DNA of 64,000 nucleotides from Cupriavidus oxalaticus (GTDB lineage: Bacteria > Pseudomonadota > Gammaproteobacteria > Burkholderiales > Burkholderiaceae), in assembly GCF_004768545.1 (NCBI RefSeq), contig NZ_CP038640.1:1-64000 (forward strand), written 5' to 3'. The position numbers were made by a program, and so were the translations under genes. This document shows positions 25,704 through 34,355 of the stretch, one piece after another. Below the pieces are notes generated by a model. That model was not told the origin of the DNA and did not search any database. It worked only from the letters and a program-made list of their open reading frames with translations. Each line of letters starts with the position of its first letter. Within the stretch, counting starts at the first letter, position 1.

Positions 25704-26783
25704 TCAGGCCGGCATCTCGCCGGCATGGGCGGCGCGCAGCAGGCGGGCGATGTCTTCGCGGCGCGCAGGGCGCGGATTCGCGTAGGCATCGGCGAGCGCG
25801 CGCTCGGCGGCTTCGTCGATGCCGTCCGAGGGCATGCCGATCGCAGCCAGGGATGTCTTTGGACAGGTGGCTTGCAGCAAGTCATGCAGGGCCGCGCCGG
25901 CGCCGCGCGAGGCCGGCGCGCCGAGGGCGGCCGCGACGCGTCCGAGCTCGGCAGGCGCGGCCGCCTCGTTGAATGCCGCCACATGCGGCAGCAGCACGGC
26001 GTGCATCGGCCCATGGGGCAAATCGAAGCGGCCGCCGAGCACGTGGCAAAGCTTGTGGTGCAGGCCCATCGAGACCATGCCCAGCACCGTCCCTGCCAGC
26101 CAGGCGGCGTAGAGCGTCTGCGCGCGTGCGGCGAGGTCGTCCGGCGAATCGACGGCGGCCGGCAGTCCTTGCGCCATCGCCCGGATGCTTTCTTGCGCCA
26201 GCAGCATGGTGATCGGATTGCCGTCGGGCGCGTACATCGCCTCCACGGCGTGGGCGATCGCGTTCATGCCGCTCGGGCCGGTGACCTCCGGCGGCAGCGA
26301 GCGCAGGTGCTGCGGGTCATAGAGCACGGTGCTGGGCAGCACACGGGGATCCCGGCCCGTGCGCTTGACGCCGTCGGCGCTCAGGCCCCAGATGGGTGTC
26401 ATCTCCGAGCCCGCATAGGTGGTCGGCAAGGCGAGGTAACGCATCCCGTGATGCAGCGCGAGCGCCTTGGCCAGTCCGATGGTCGAGCCGCCGCCGACCG
26501 CCACCAGCAGGTCCGCGTCGGCGTCCCGGACCACCTGCGCGGCGCGCTTCACCGTCGCTTCCGGCACGTGCATGACGGCGCCGTCATGGATGCCCGCGCC
26601 CCGCGCGCCGAGATCGCCGAGCACCCGGCCCGCCAGATCGTGCTGGTCCGGCGTGCAGAGCACCAGCGCCCGTCGCGCGTCCAGGCGCTCGACCTCCGCG
26701 AGGACCTGCCCGGTCGATCCGGCGCCGAAGACGACCCGGACCGGCCAGAAGCGCGCAACGAAGTCATTCAGTTCGCCGTGCAT
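25704..26783 (-). CDS. tfdF: Maleylacetate reductase (tfd-II copy)
   Basis: 359 aa. The iron-ADH-fold motifs GGGSTIGLAKALALH (nucleotide binding), TTYAGSEMTPIWG and MGLHHKLCHVLGGRFDLPH are present. It catalyses the NAD(P)H-dependent reduction of chloromaleylacetate (with chloride loss for 2-chloro forms) and of maleylacetate. The start codon immediately follows the tfdE stop (TGAATG), which indicates translational coupling. Full family length, no lesion. Confidence 0.93.
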   Translation of the reverse strand: MHGELNDFVARFWPVRVVFGAGSTGQVLAEVERLDARRALVLCTPDQHDLAGRVLGDLGARGAGIHDGAVMHVPEATVKRAAQVVRDADADLLVAVGGGSTIGLAKALALHHGMRYLALPTTYAGSEMTPIWGLSADGVKRTGRDPRVLPSTVLYDPQHLRSLPPEVTGPSGMNAIAHAVEAMYAPDGNPITMLLAQESIRAMAQGLPAAVDSPDDLAARAQTLYAAWLAGTVLGMVSMGLHHKLCHVLGGRFDLPHGPMHAVLLPHVAAFNEAAAPAELGRVAAALGAPASRGAGAALHDLLQATCPKTSLAAIGMPSDGIDEAAERALADAYANPRPARREDIARLLRAAHAGEMPA

Positions 26784-27491
26784 TCAGGTCTCCAGCAGGC
26801 TTGCCGTGCCGAGGTCCAGGCCGCGCCGCGCCATGGCTGCGCGTGCCGTGTCGGTCGAACCGAGATCGGCCAGGAAACCGTGGCCCGCGCCCTGCATCAC
26901 GTGCAGGTCGATCGCGTTGTTCGCGCGGGCCTGCGCCTGCAGCCGCGAGAGGTTCTGCGGACCCAGCAGCGCGTCCTCGTCGCCGACGACGACCGTGTGC
27001 CGCGCCCGGACCTGCGGCAGATAGTCGAACGGGACGTCCAGCGGATCGCGGTTCTCGAGGCCCTGCGGAAAGGGGTAGTAGGCGACGAGGCGCGACACGA
27101 CCTGCCGTCGCGCCAGCTCGAAGACGAAGAGCCCGCCGAGGCAGAAGCCCGCCACGCCGTCGATGCCCTGGCCGGCGATGAAGCCGATCAGTTCCTCGAC
27201 GTAGGTGCGGTCTGCCAGTCGATGACGTCGCTGGAAGGCGGCCTCCCGCGTCGGCACGGCCAATTCGCCGAAGGGCGCGAACGGGTCCGCCAGGAGCACT
27301 TCGCTGGCACCCTGGGCCGCGAGGTACGCGGCATAGCCGCGATAGAAGGCATTGCAGCCGTAGATGTCCGGCAGCACGAGGAGGCGAGGGCCCCGGGTCG
27401 CGCCGGCGTAGCGCAGGGCGCAGATGGCACCGTCGATGCTCCCCGTGGAGGCGGTCTGCGGGAACAGCGCGGGAGCGGTGTCGTGGCACAT
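26784..27491 (-). CDS. tfdE: Dienelactone hydrolase (tfd-II copy)
   Basis: 235 aa. The triad reads Cys in GFCLGG, Asp in VVVGDEDALLG and His in GAGHGFL. The N-terminal half (LLVLPDIYGCNAFYRGYAAYLA) carries an Asp instead of the QEIFG oxyanion segment of the tfd-I enzyme, placing this protein in the TfdE-II branch. It sits 21 bp after tfdC and abuts tfdF. Cytoplasmic. Confidence 0.9.
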   Translation of the reverse strand: MCHDTAPALFPQTASTGSIDGAICALRYAGATRGPRLLVLPDIYGCNAFYRGYAAYLAAQGASEVLLADPFAPFGELAVPTREAAFQRRHRLADRTYVEELIGFIAGQGIDGVAGFCLGGLFVFELARRQVVSRLVAYYPFPQGLENRDPLDVPFDYLPQVRARHTVVVGDEDALLGPQNLSRLQAQARANNAIDLHVMQGAGHGFLADLGSTDTARAAMARRGLDLGTASLLET

Positions 27492-27512
27492 GGGCGGCAG
27501 CCTCTCGCGGTC

Positions 27513-28274
27513 TCAGCCGGGGGACTTCTCGATCACGAAGTCCAGCGTCATCGCCTGCATGCCTTGCTCCATGGCCGGCGGCATCACGAGTTCGGGCTTG
27601 ACGCCGTTGCAGCAGTCGCTGTCGACCCACTCGCCGCCTTCGAAGTAGTACTGCGTGGTCAGTGCCTCGAAGCCATCCTTGCGGATCTTGAAGTGCACGT
27701 GCGCGGGGCGCCAGGTGTGGCTTCCCATCATGGTGAGCAGGGCGCCGGTCGGTCCCTTGTTCGGGATCTGGTAGGGCGCCGGCAGCGTGGTCTGCACGCG
27801 CCATTGGCCCTGCGCGTCCGTGCGGACCTTGCCCCGGTAGTAGTCGACCGGCATGTCGCCGTGGTAGCCGCCGAAGCCGCTGTACCGGCCGTCCGGCGTG
27901 GAGTGCCAGATGTCGATGACCGCATCGCTGACGGCGCGCCCTGCATCGTCCTTGACGGTGCCATGCAGGAGCAGCGGCTTGTGGTCGTCGCTGTCGTAGG
28001 TCTTGAGCTTGCCGTCGACGAAGGGGGCTTCCTCCTTGAAGTAGGGCCCCTGGATGGCGGGCGCCGACCCGCGCGTGGCGGCCGCTTTGATCTCGACGAT
28101 CGTGCTGTTGAGGAAGACATCGCAGAGCAGGCCCATCTCCTTGGCCTCGGCGACCTGCATCATGTACATCACGCCCGCCCGGTACTCTGATTCGGTCACG
28201 TCGTGTTCGACCAGCACCTTGCGCACGGCCTCGATCATGGCGCTGGCGATCTCGTGGACTCGGGGATTCGTCAT
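27513..28274 (-). CDS. tfdC: Chlorocatechol 1,2-dioxygenase (tfd-II copy)
   Basis: 253 aa intradiol dioxygenase. Helical dimerisation N-terminus (about 1-90, VTESEYRAGVMYMMQVAE) and a beta-sandwich catalytic domain with the Fe(III) ligands: Tyr in GRYSGFGGY and DYYRGKV, His in WRPAHVHFKI. It cleaves chlorocatechols ortho to chloro-cis,cis-muconates. Full family length. The N-terminus shows the same frame of conserved residues as the partial tfdC at the left edge (AxVxAVxxVL..VTEx), but the sequences are clearly different isoforms. Confidence 0.94.
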   Translation of the reverse strand: MTNPRVHEIASAMIEAVRKVLVEHDVTESEYRAGVMYMMQVAEAKEMGLLCDVFLNSTIVEIKAAATRGSAPAIQGPYFKEEAPFVDGKLKTYDSDDHKPLLLHGTVKDDAGRAVSDAVIDIWHSTPDGRYSGFGGYHGDMPVDYYRGKVRTDAQGQWRVQTTLPAPYQIPNKGPTGALLTMMGSHTWRPAHVHFKIRKDGFEALTTQYYFEGGEWVDSDCCNGVKPELVMPPAMEQGMQAMTLDFVIEKSPG

Positions 28275-28317
28275 GGGGTTCTCTCTTGAAGAAGATGAAT
28301 CGGATGGATGGAAGGTC

Positions 28318-29517
28318 TCAGGCGGCAGAGCGGCCGATGCGATGGGGCGCAGCGCGGGCGAAGCGCCGCACCTGGTTCTCGTCGAGCCGGATCCCGAGGC
28401 CCGGGCCTTCGGGGAGCCAGAGGGCGTGGTCCTTGTAGACCGCGGGGACTTCACACAGGTCTTCTTCGACCAGCAAGGGGCCGATGACTTCGCCCCCGTA
28501 GGGCAGCGCTTCGATCGAAGCAGCCAGCTGCATGTTGGCGGCCGTGCCGATCGAGGTCTCCAGGAAGGTGCCCATGTACACGTGCATGCCGCCGGCATTG
28601 GCGATGTCGGCCATGGCGCGCGCAGGGCGCATGCCGCCGGTCTTCATGATCTTCAGCGACACGAGCCCGGCCGCGGCCCGCTTCACGACCTCGGTCGCGT
28701 CGTGCAGGGACTGCACGCCTTCGTCGATCAGCAGCATGCTGCGCGCCTGCCGGTTGATGCGGGCCATGGCATCGAGATTCCAGCGCGCGACGGGCTGCTC
28801 GATGATCTCGATGCCCGCCGCCTCGAGCGGCCCGAGCGCCCGCATCGTCGTCGGCTCGTCCCAGGCTTCGTTGGGATCGACGCGCAGGCTCGCCTTGCCC
28901 TCGAGCTCCTTGGCGATCGCCAGGGCGCGCCGCAGGTCCTGCGCCAGCGGCAGCGCGCCCATCTTCAGCTTGAAGGCGCCGGCCTTGCCCGCCTCCAGCA
29001 TGCGCAAGGCCTCGTCGACCTCCTGCCGCACGTCGCCCGTCGCGAGCGGCCAGGCGACGCTGAGCCGGTCGCGAAAGCGGCCTCCGAGCAGGACGTGGAT
29101 GGGCGCGTCGACGATCTTGCCGACCGCGTCCAGCAGCGCCATCTCGATGCCGGTCTTGGCGAAGGCGTTGCCGGCCACGCGAGCATGGAGCTTGGCCATG
29201 ATGCGCGAGGCATCGAGCACGGGTTCGCCGACGACGAGCGGCGCCAGGTAGTGGTTGATCGTGGCCTGGATCGCCTCGACGCTGTCGCCGCTCCACCAGG
29301 GGCCGCAGGGCGTGATGGACTCGCCGATCCCGACGACGCCGCCCTTCGTATGCAGGCGCACGACCACGCTGCTCTGGTGTTTGGCGCCCAGGCGGGCGAA
29401 CTGCTGGATGCGGCGCAGCGGCAGGTCGACGATCACCGTCTCGACCGCTTCGATCTCCGCCGCGCTGCGGTCGGCGCTGCTGTCTCGGCTGTCGGCAATG
29501 GCTTTTTCAGTGAGCAT
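28318..29517 (-). CDS. tfdD: Chloromuconate cycloisomerase (tfd-II copy)
   Basis: 399 aa enolase-superfamily enzyme converting chloromuconates to dienelactones or lactones. Catalytic KxK in FKLKMG, metal ligands Asp in RVDPNEAWD, Glu in IIEQP and Asp-Glu in LLIDEG, and the second catalytic Lys in SLKIMKTGG. Family members begin near IEAVETVIVDLPL; this frame has about 20 extra N-terminal residues, so the true start could be internal, though no better ribosome binding site is obvious. First gene of the tfd-II operon and the only intact tfdD in the window. Confidence 0.93.
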   Translation of the reverse strand: MLTEKAIADSRDSSADRSAAEIEAVETVIVDLPLRRIQQFARLGAKHQSSVVVRLHTKGGVVGIGESITPCGPWWSGDSVEAIQATINHYLAPLVVGEPVLDASRIMAKLHARVAGNAFAKTGIEMALLDAVGKIVDAPIHVLLGGRFRDRLSVAWPLATGDVRQEVDEALRMLEAGKAGAFKLKMGALPLAQDLRRALAIAKELEGKASLRVDPNEAWDEPTTMRALGPLEAAGIEIIEQPVARWNLDAMARINRQARSMLLIDEGVQSLHDATEVVKRAAAGLVSLKIMKTGGMRPARAMADIANAGGMHVYMGTFLETSIGTAANMQLAASIEALPYGGEVIGPLLVEEDLCEVPAVYKDHALWLPEGPGLGIRLDENQVRRFARAAPHRIGRSAA

Positions 29518-29540
29518 GCCGCCAGTCTAGAAATTCAGTG

Positions 29541-29589
29541 CCATATGGTCTAATACCTTCGATCAGCGCCAGCGATACGAGATCGGTAT
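29541..29589. promoter_or_regulatory. LysR-type operator in the tfd-II/tfdR divergent promoter
   Basis: CCATATGGTC, AATACC at 29552-29557, 17-bp spacer, ATAC-N7-GTAT at 29575-29589. It differs from the 13531 site at only a few bases. It lies in the 111-bp gap between tfdD and tfdR and should serve the ten-gene tfd-II operon. Confidence 0.78.
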
Positions 29590-29628
29590 GGCTGCGCTGA
29601 GGCGGGGCCAGGGCACCAGGAGTGAAAA

Positions 29629-30516
29629 ATGGAGTTTCGACAGCTTCGCTACTTCGTCGCTGCCGCGGAGGAGGGCAACGTCGGCGCGGCCGCCCGGCGG
29701 CTGCATATTTCGCAGCCCCCGGTCACGCGGCAGATCCATGCGCTCGAGCAGCATCTGGGCGTGTCCTTGTTCGAACGGAGCGCGCGCGGCGTGCAGCTCA
29801 CGCCCGCCGGTGCCGCGTTTCTCGAAGATGCACGGCGCATGCTCGAACTGGGCCGGACCTCCGTCGATCGCTCGCGTGCCGCGAGCCGCGGTGAGATCGG
29901 CCAGCTCGACATCGGCTATCTCGGCACGGCGATCTACCAGACCGTTCCGGCGCTGCTCCATGCTTTCACGCAGGCGGTCCCCGGCGCCACCGTCTCACTG
30001 GCCCTGATGTCCAAGGTCCGGCAGATCGAGGCGCTGCGCGCCGGCACGATCCATGTCGGTATCGGCCGCTTCTATCCGCAGGAGCCCGGCATCACCGTGG
30101 AGCACCTGCACTACGAGCGCCTGCACATCGCGGCGGGTTCGAGCGTGGCCCGCCCCCTGAGCCAGGACCCCAGCCTGCGACGGCTGCGCGGCGAGTCGCT
30201 CGTGCTCTTCCCCAAGGAGGGGCGGCCGAGCTTTGCCGACGAAGTGATCGCGCTGATGCGCCGAGCCGGCGTCGAGCCACGCGTCATGGCGATCGTCGAA
30301 GACGTCAACGCCGCCCTCGGGCTCGTGGCGGCGGGTGCCGGCGTGACGCTGGTCCCGTCGTCGGTGGCCGCGATTCGGCGGCCCTTCGTCCGGATGATGG
30401 AAATGACCGATGCGAGCGCCAAGGTGCCGGTCAGCCTGACCTACCTGACCGACTCTCGCGTACCGGTGCTTCGTGCATTCCTCGATGTGGCGAGACGCGC
30501 GAAGGGGCAGAAGTAG
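29629..30516 (+). CDS. tfdR: LysR-type regulator TfdR (tfd-II copy)
   Basis: 295 aa. Same domains as the 13619 gene, about 18 substitutions apart, clustered between residues 160 and 195 in the effector domain (LHIAAGSSVARPLSQDPSLR versus LYIAAGSSIARQLRQDPTLL), while the DNA-binding domain differs at a single site. The two should therefore bind the same operators and may differ in inducer response. It diverges from tfdD and drives the tfd-II operon. Confidence 0.93.
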   Translation: MEFRQLRYFVAAAEEGNVGAAARRLHISQPPVTRQIHALEQHLGVSLFERSARGVQLTPAGAAFLEDARRMLELGRTSVDRSRAASRGEIGQLDIGYLGTAIYQTVPALLHAFTQAVPGATVSLALMSKVRQIEALRAGTIHVGIGRFYPQEPGITVEHLHYERLHIAAGSSVARPLSQDPSLRRLRGESLVLFPKEGRPSFADEVIALMRRAGVEPRVMAIVEDVNAALGLVAAGAGVTLVPSSVAAIRRPFVRMMEMTDASAKVPVSLTYLTDSRVPVLRAFLDVARRAKGQK

Positions 30517-30558
30517 GCGGGATGAGGCGTTGCATCGCAAACGCGCTACACTGGTTCG

Positions 30559-30840
30559 ATGAAGACTGCCAGCATTCCCTCCGTGCGCGTGGAACCCGAG
30601 TTTCGCGATGAGATCGAGCGGCTTCTGGGCGAGGGCGAATCCTTGTCGCAATTCGTCGAGGCCGCGGTGCGCGCATCTGCGCGGCAGCGAAAGAACCAGG
30701 CCGAATTCGTTGCCAGAGGGGTCAGTTCCCTGGCGAACGCAAGAAAGACCGGCGAATACTTCGACGCTGGCGAAGTCATGCAGCGCCTTCGAAAGAAGCT
30801 CGACCTGGCGAAAACGCGGCGGGCGACCGCATCCCGTTGA
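30559..30840 (+). CDS. ParD/CopG-like antitoxin of a type II toxin-antitoxin pair
   Basis: 93 aa. The N-terminal half (SIPSVRVEPEFRDEIERLL then GESLSQFVEAAVR) has the ribbon-helix-helix pattern of YlcI/ParD-like antitoxins. The charged C-terminal half would wrap a toxin. The stop overlaps the TTG start of a ParE-type gene, the normal coupling for such pairs. Because the toxin is cut by the insertion sequence, the antitoxin is orphaned. Promoter and autoregulatory sites are expected in the 42 bp upstream, but I see no clear dyad. Confidence 0.75.
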   Translation: MKTASIPSVRVEPEFRDEIERLLGEGESLSQFVEAAVRASARQRKNQAEFVARGVSSLANARKTGEYFDAGEVMQRLRKKLDLAKTRRATASR

Positions 30841-30997
30841 CCTACGGGATACGCTTCACGCGGCAAGCGCTCGAAGACCTGGAGCGTCTGTACGACTTCG
30901 TGCTCGAACGTGAGCTCCGTCGCGGAGGTGATCTGGCCTTCGCCGAGCGAGCGATCGAGGCCATCGAGAACGGGATCGCTGCATTGAGCTTTTCACC
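30837..30997 (+). pseudogene. ParE/RelE-family toxin, 3'-truncated by IS insertion
   Basis: Reads MTYGIRFTRQALEDLERLYD then FVLERELRRGGDLAFAERAI and ends FSP at the IS boundary (30998). The usual continuation (GRxxR..REL..PF..Y.IxY) is missing: about 40-50 residues, including the catalytic C-terminal part. The frame continues 11 codons into the IS. Start is probably TTG overlapping the antitoxin stop. Confidence 0.8.
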
Positions 30998-31114
30998 TGT
31001 TGGCGCCGACCGAAAACTGAGCCACTTATGAGGGTTGTGCCGACCCAAAATTGAGCCAGGTGTTCAACCTACTCTGCTGTTTTTTTGTGCAGCAGAGGAC
31101 GAGGAGTGATCACC

Positions 31115-32638
31115 ATGGACATGATTGGCAGGATCCGGCGTTTGCATGCCCGGAAGAACAAATCGGAGCGCGAGATCTCGCGCATGACGGGGCTGTCGCG
31201 CAACACGGTTGCGAAGTGGCTGCACGGCGAGGTGGATGGCCCGCCGAAGTACCGGCGCGGGGAGCAGCCGAACAAGCTCACTGCGTTCCACGAGGCGCTC
31301 AGGCAGGCGTTGAAGGCCGACGCCCGGCGGCCCAAGCGCGAGCGTCGCACGGCCAAGGCGCTGTACGCCGAGATCAGGGGCGCTGGCTACGACGGTGGCT
31401 ACACGCGGGTGACCGACTTCATCCGGGCGTGGCGCCAGGGCGAAGGTCAATCTGCGAGCGCCAACGCCTTCGTGCCGCTGGCCTTCGAGCTCGGCGAAGC
31501 CTTCCAGTTCGACTGGAGCGAGGAAGGGCTGGTGGTGGGCGGAATCTACTACCGCATGCAGGTCTCGCACATGAAGCTATGCGCTTCGCGGGCCTTCTGG
31601 CTGGTGGCCTATCCGAGCCAAGGCCATGAGATGTTGTTCGATGCCCATACCCGCAGCTTTGCAGCCCTGGGCGGCGTGGCCCGGCGCGGCATCTACGACA
31701 ACATGAAGACCGCGGTGGACAAGGTCAAGAAGGGTAAGGGCCGGATCGTCAATGAGCGCTTCGCGACCATGTGTGCGCACTACCTGTACGACCCGGACTT
31801 CTGCAACGTCGCCAGCGGCTGGGAGAAGGGCGTCGTCGAGAAGAACGTGCAGGACAGCCGCCGGCGCATCTGGATCGACGCGGCCAAGCAGCGCTTCGGC
31901 AGCTTCAGCGAACTCAACGCCTGGCTGGGCCAGCGGTGCCGGGCGTTGTGGGACGAGGTGCGCCACCCCGAGCACGAGCAGTTCAGCGTGGCCGAGATGC
32001 TCGAACACGAGCGGGCGCATCTGATGCCCATGCCGGCGCCGTTCGATGGCTACGTCGAGAAGCCCGCGCGCGTGTCCAGCACCTGCCTGGTATCGGTGGC
32101 GCGCAACCGCTACTCGGTGCCGTGCGAGCTGTTCGGGCAAATGGTCAGCACCAGGCTGTACCCGGGCAGCGTCGTCGTGGTGGCCAACGACCACATCGTC
32201 GCGCGCCACGACCGCCTGAGCAACGCCGGCGAGACGCGGTATGACTGGCAGCACTACATCCCGCTGCTGCAGAGGAAGCCCGGCGCGCTGAGGAATGGCG
32301 CGCCGTTCGCCGACATGCCCGAGCCGCTGCAGAGGCTGCGCCGTGGGCTGCTGCGCAACCCGGGCGGCGACCGCGTGATGGCGCAGGTGCTGGCCATCGT
32401 GCTGAGCGCCGGGCTGGACGCGGTGCTGGTGGCGGTGGAACTGGCGCTGGAGACCGGGCCGCCCGGCAAGGTGAGCGTGGAGCACGTGGTCAACGTGCTG
32501 GGGCGCCTGAATGCGGTGCCGATGCCGCAGACGGCTGCGACGCAGCTGAAGGTGAGCACACCGCCGCTGGCCAACACGGCGCGCTACGACAGCCTGCGTG
32601 CCGACAACGCCACCGAGGAGGCCGGCCATGACGCGTGA
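31115..32638 (+). CDS. istA: IS21-family transposase IstA
   Basis: 507 aa. N-terminal helix-turn-helix ([20 protein letters not shown]), then the DDE integrase core: first Asp in [10 protein letters not shown], second Asp in [13 protein letters not shown], Glu after [12 protein letters not shown], and a C-terminal region of the Mu-transposase type ([17 protein letters not shown]). GAGGAG precedes the ATG at 31115. Together with IstB it would carry out cut- or copy-based transposition. Intact. Confidence 0.93.
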   Translation: MDMIGRIRRLHARKNKSEREISRMTGLSRNTVAKWLHGEVDGPPKYRRGEQPNKLTAFHEALRQALKADARRPKRERRTAKALYAEIRGAGYDGGYTRVTDFIRAWRQGEGQSASANAFVPLAFELGEAFQFDWSEEGLVVGGIYYRMQVSHMKLCASRAFWLVAYPSQGHEMLFDAHTRSFAALGGVARRGIYDNMKTAVDKVKKGKGRIVNERFATMCAHYLYDPDFCNVASGWEKGVVEKNVQDSRRRIWIDAAKQRFGSFSELNAWLGQRCRALWDEVRHPEHEQFSVAEMLEHERAHLMPMPAPFDGYVEKPARVSSTCLVSVARNRYSVPCELFGQMVSTRLYPGSVVVVANDHIVARHDRLSNAGETRYDWQHYIPLLQRKPGALRNGAPFADMPEPLQRLRRGLLRNPGGDRVMAQVLAIVLSAGLDAVLVAVELALETGPPGKVSVEHVVNVLGRLNAVPMPQTAATQLKVSTPPLANTARYDSLRADNATEEAGHDA

Positions 32639-33437
32639 CGTGACGGTTGAACTCAAGGCGTTGCGTCTGCATGGCATGGCCGGCGCCTGGGCCGACCTGG
32701 TGGAGCAAGGAACGAACGCAGGGGTGGACTCCTCGCGCTGGTTGATCGAGCACTTGCTGCAGGCCGAGGGCACGGATCGCGCCATGCGCTCGGTCAGCCA
32801 CCAGATGCACGCCGCGAAGTTCCCGGTGCATCGCGACATCGCCGGCTTCGACTTCGAGGTCTCGCCGGTAGATCGCAAGCTTGTGAGCACACTGGCCGCA
32901 ACCAACTTCACAGACGACGCACACAACGTCGTGTTGGTGGGTGGGCCGGGCACGGGCAAGACGCATCTGGCCACGGCCATCGGCGTATCGGGCATCACCC
33001 GGCATGGCAAGCGCGTGCGGTTCTTCTCGACGGTCGACCTGGTCAATGCACTGGAGCAGGAGAAGGCGCAAGGCAAGGCCGGGCGCATTGCATTGAGCTT
33101 GCTGCGCATGGACCTCGTCATCCTGGACGAGTTGGGCTACCTGCCGTTCAGCCAGGCCGGCGGGGCGTTGCTGTTCCACCTGCTCAGTCGCCTGTATGAA
33201 CACACCAGCGTGATGATCACGACCAACCTGGACTTCGCGGAGTGGTCCAGCGTGTTCGGCGACGCGAAGATGACCACCGCGTTGCTGGACCGGCTCACGC
33301 ACCACTGCCACATCGTGGAGACGGGCAACGAGTCGATCCGCTTCAGCCGCAGTACGGCAGAGGCCAAGAAGCGCATCAAGGCGCGCGAGCAGGCCCGCAA
33401 GGGCAGCAAGTCCGAGCTGCCGCAGGACGACTTCTGA
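32628..33437 (+). CDS. istB: IS21-family helper ATPase IstB
   Basis: 269 aa AAA+ ATPase related to DnaC. Walker [15 protein letters not shown] and Walker [13 protein letters not shown] are both intact, followed by sensor-1 [11 protein letters not shown]. It overlaps istA by 11 bases, with GAGGAGG before the ATG at 32628. It loads on target DNA and activates IstA. The 195 bp that follow carry only the right end of the IS. Confidence 0.93.
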   Translation: MTRDVTVELKALRLHGMAGAWADLVEQGTNAGVDSSRWLIEHLLQAEGTDRAMRSVSHQMHAAKFPVHRDIAGFDFEVSPVDRKLVSTLAATNFTDDAHNVVLVGGPGTGKTHLATAIGVSGITRHGKRVRFFSTVDLVNALEQEKAQGKAGRIALSLLRMDLVILDELGYLPFSQAGGALLFHLLSRLYEHTSVMITTNLDFAEWSSVFGDAKMTTALLDRLTHHCHIVETGNESIRFSRSTAEAKKRIKAREQARKGSKSELPQDDF

Positions 33438-33632
33438 AGCGGCGCCGCGCGGGGAAATCCGCTACGGGCTACGCCCTGCGCGGCTTCCCCCGCGCGCTCA
33501 ACTCAACATCGAGGAGGTCAAAGAGCCAGGACAGACCTACACTTATCCACCGCCGGCCCTCTGAAGGCCGGCCCCCACCCCTGGCTCAATATTCGGTCGG
33601 CACGGTGGCTCAGATTTGGATCGGCGCCGACA

Positions 33633-33737
33633 CCCCAAGGCGATCAGAACCAACGGCCCGAGGCAGCAAGCCGAGGCGAGGATGGCGGCAAGCCCTCCAG
33701 TGAAGAGCGCGCCGCGCCCGGTTTTTGGTTCAGACAT
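33633..33737 (-). pseudogene. merT: Mercuric transport protein MerT, first 35 codons
   Basis: Reverse-strand frame beginning [20 protein letters not shown] and containing the first Hg-binding pair of cysteines (ASACCLGPLV). The IS21-family element begins at codon 36. The rest of merT and all following mer genes are gone, so mercury resistance is lost. Confidence 0.92.
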
Positions 33738-33772
33738 GCGCTTGTCCTTTCGAATTGAAATTGGATAGCGTA

Positions 33773-33803
33773 ACCTTACTTCCGTACTCATGTACGGAGT
33801 CAA
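33773..33803 (-). promoter_or_regulatory. MerR-controlled promoter PmerT and operator
   Basis: On the reverse strand: TTGACT (-35, 33803-33798), a 19-bp spacer and TAAGGT (-10, 33778-33773). The dyad CCGTACATGAGTACGG lies in the spacer. This is the standard overlong mer promoter that MerR untwists on binding Hg(II). The divergent merR promoter overlaps it. Confidence 0.92.
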
Positions 33804-33808
33804 GCGAT

Positions 33809-34243
33809 ATGGAAAACAATTTGGAGAACCTGACCATTGGCGTTTTCGCCAAGGCGGCCGGGGTCAATGTGGAGACCATCCGTTTCTATCAGCGCAAGGG
33901 CTTGTTGCTGGAGCCTGACAAGCCCTATGGCAGCATCCGCCGCTATGGCGAGGCGGATGTAACGCGGGTGCGCTTCGTGAAATCAGCCCAGCGGCTGGGC
34001 TTCAGCCTGGATGAGATCGCCGAGCTGCTGCGGCTGGAGGATGGCACCCATTGCGAGGAAGCCAGCAGTCTGGCCGAGCACAAGCTCAAGGACGTGCGCG
34101 AGAAAATGGCTGACCTGGCGCGCATGGAGGCCGTGCTGTCTGAGTTGGTGTGCGCCTGCCATGCGCGAAGGGGGAACGTTTCCTGCCCGCTGATCGCGTC
34201 ACTACAGGGTGGAGCAAGCTTGGCAGGTTCGGCTATGCCTTAG
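33809..34243 (+). CDS. merR: Mercuric resistance regulator MerR
   Basis: 144 aa. N-terminal winged helix-turn-helix ([20 protein letters not shown]), long dimerisation helix, and the three Hg(II)-binding cysteines (THCEEAS, and [13 protein letters not shown]). Complete length of Tn501/Tn21-type MerR. It is now an orphan: its only target, the mer promoter, drives just 35 codons of merT. Its stop codon overlaps the transposon terminal repeat. Confidence 0.96.
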
Positions 34244-34276
34244 CGTGCTTTATTTTCCGTTTTCTGAGACGACCCC
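34239..34276. repeat. Tn21/Tn501-type 38-bp terminal inverted repeat
   Basis: Reverse complement starts GGGGTCGTCTCAGAAAACGG and ends AAAATAAAGCACGCTAAG. It marks the merR-side end of a mercury transposon and its junction with the IncP backbone at 34277. The other end of the transposon is not in the window. Confidence 0.93.
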
Positions 34277-34303
34277 TGCCTCGCCGGAAGTGGCGATGCT
34301 CGA

Positions 34304-34333
34304 GAAAAAAAGCCGCCTCGATCTCGGGCGGCT
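34304..34333 (-). terminator. Rho-independent terminator of the ssb-trfA operon
   Basis: Reverse strand: AGCCGCC, an 8-9-base loop, GGCGGCT, then a run of T (34311-34304). It sits 23 bp after the trfA stop codon, and the transposon inserted just beyond it. Confidence 0.8.
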
Positions 34334-34355
34334 CCAGGGGAGGGCAGGGGGGCGA

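Larger units (their letters stand above)
30998..33632 (+). mobile_element. IS21-family insertion sequence (2635 bp)
   Basis: Encodes istA and istB in the overlapping order typical of IS21 elements. The ends are TGTTGGCGCCGACCGAAAAC on the left and, as reverse complement, TGTCGGCGCCGATCCAAATC on the right, both followed by TGAGCCAC and then a second internal copy of the motif (GCCGACC.AA.ATTGAGCCAGG). Multiple terminal repeats beginning TG and ending CA are diagnostic. No target duplication is found: the left flank ends TTTCACC in a toxin gene, the right flank starts CCCCAAG inside merT, so the flanks were not originally joined. Confidence 0.92.

Noticed and set aside
24105..28190. A 1361-codon open frame on the plus strand
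   Set aside because: It is antisense to tfdB, tfdF, tfdE and tfdC of the tfd-II operon; long antisense frames are common in GC-rich genes, and it has no family resemblance.
30985..31000. Target-site duplication for the IS21-family element
   Set aside because: The last bases on the left (TTTCACC) and the first on the right (CCCCAAG) do not match over 4-8 bp.
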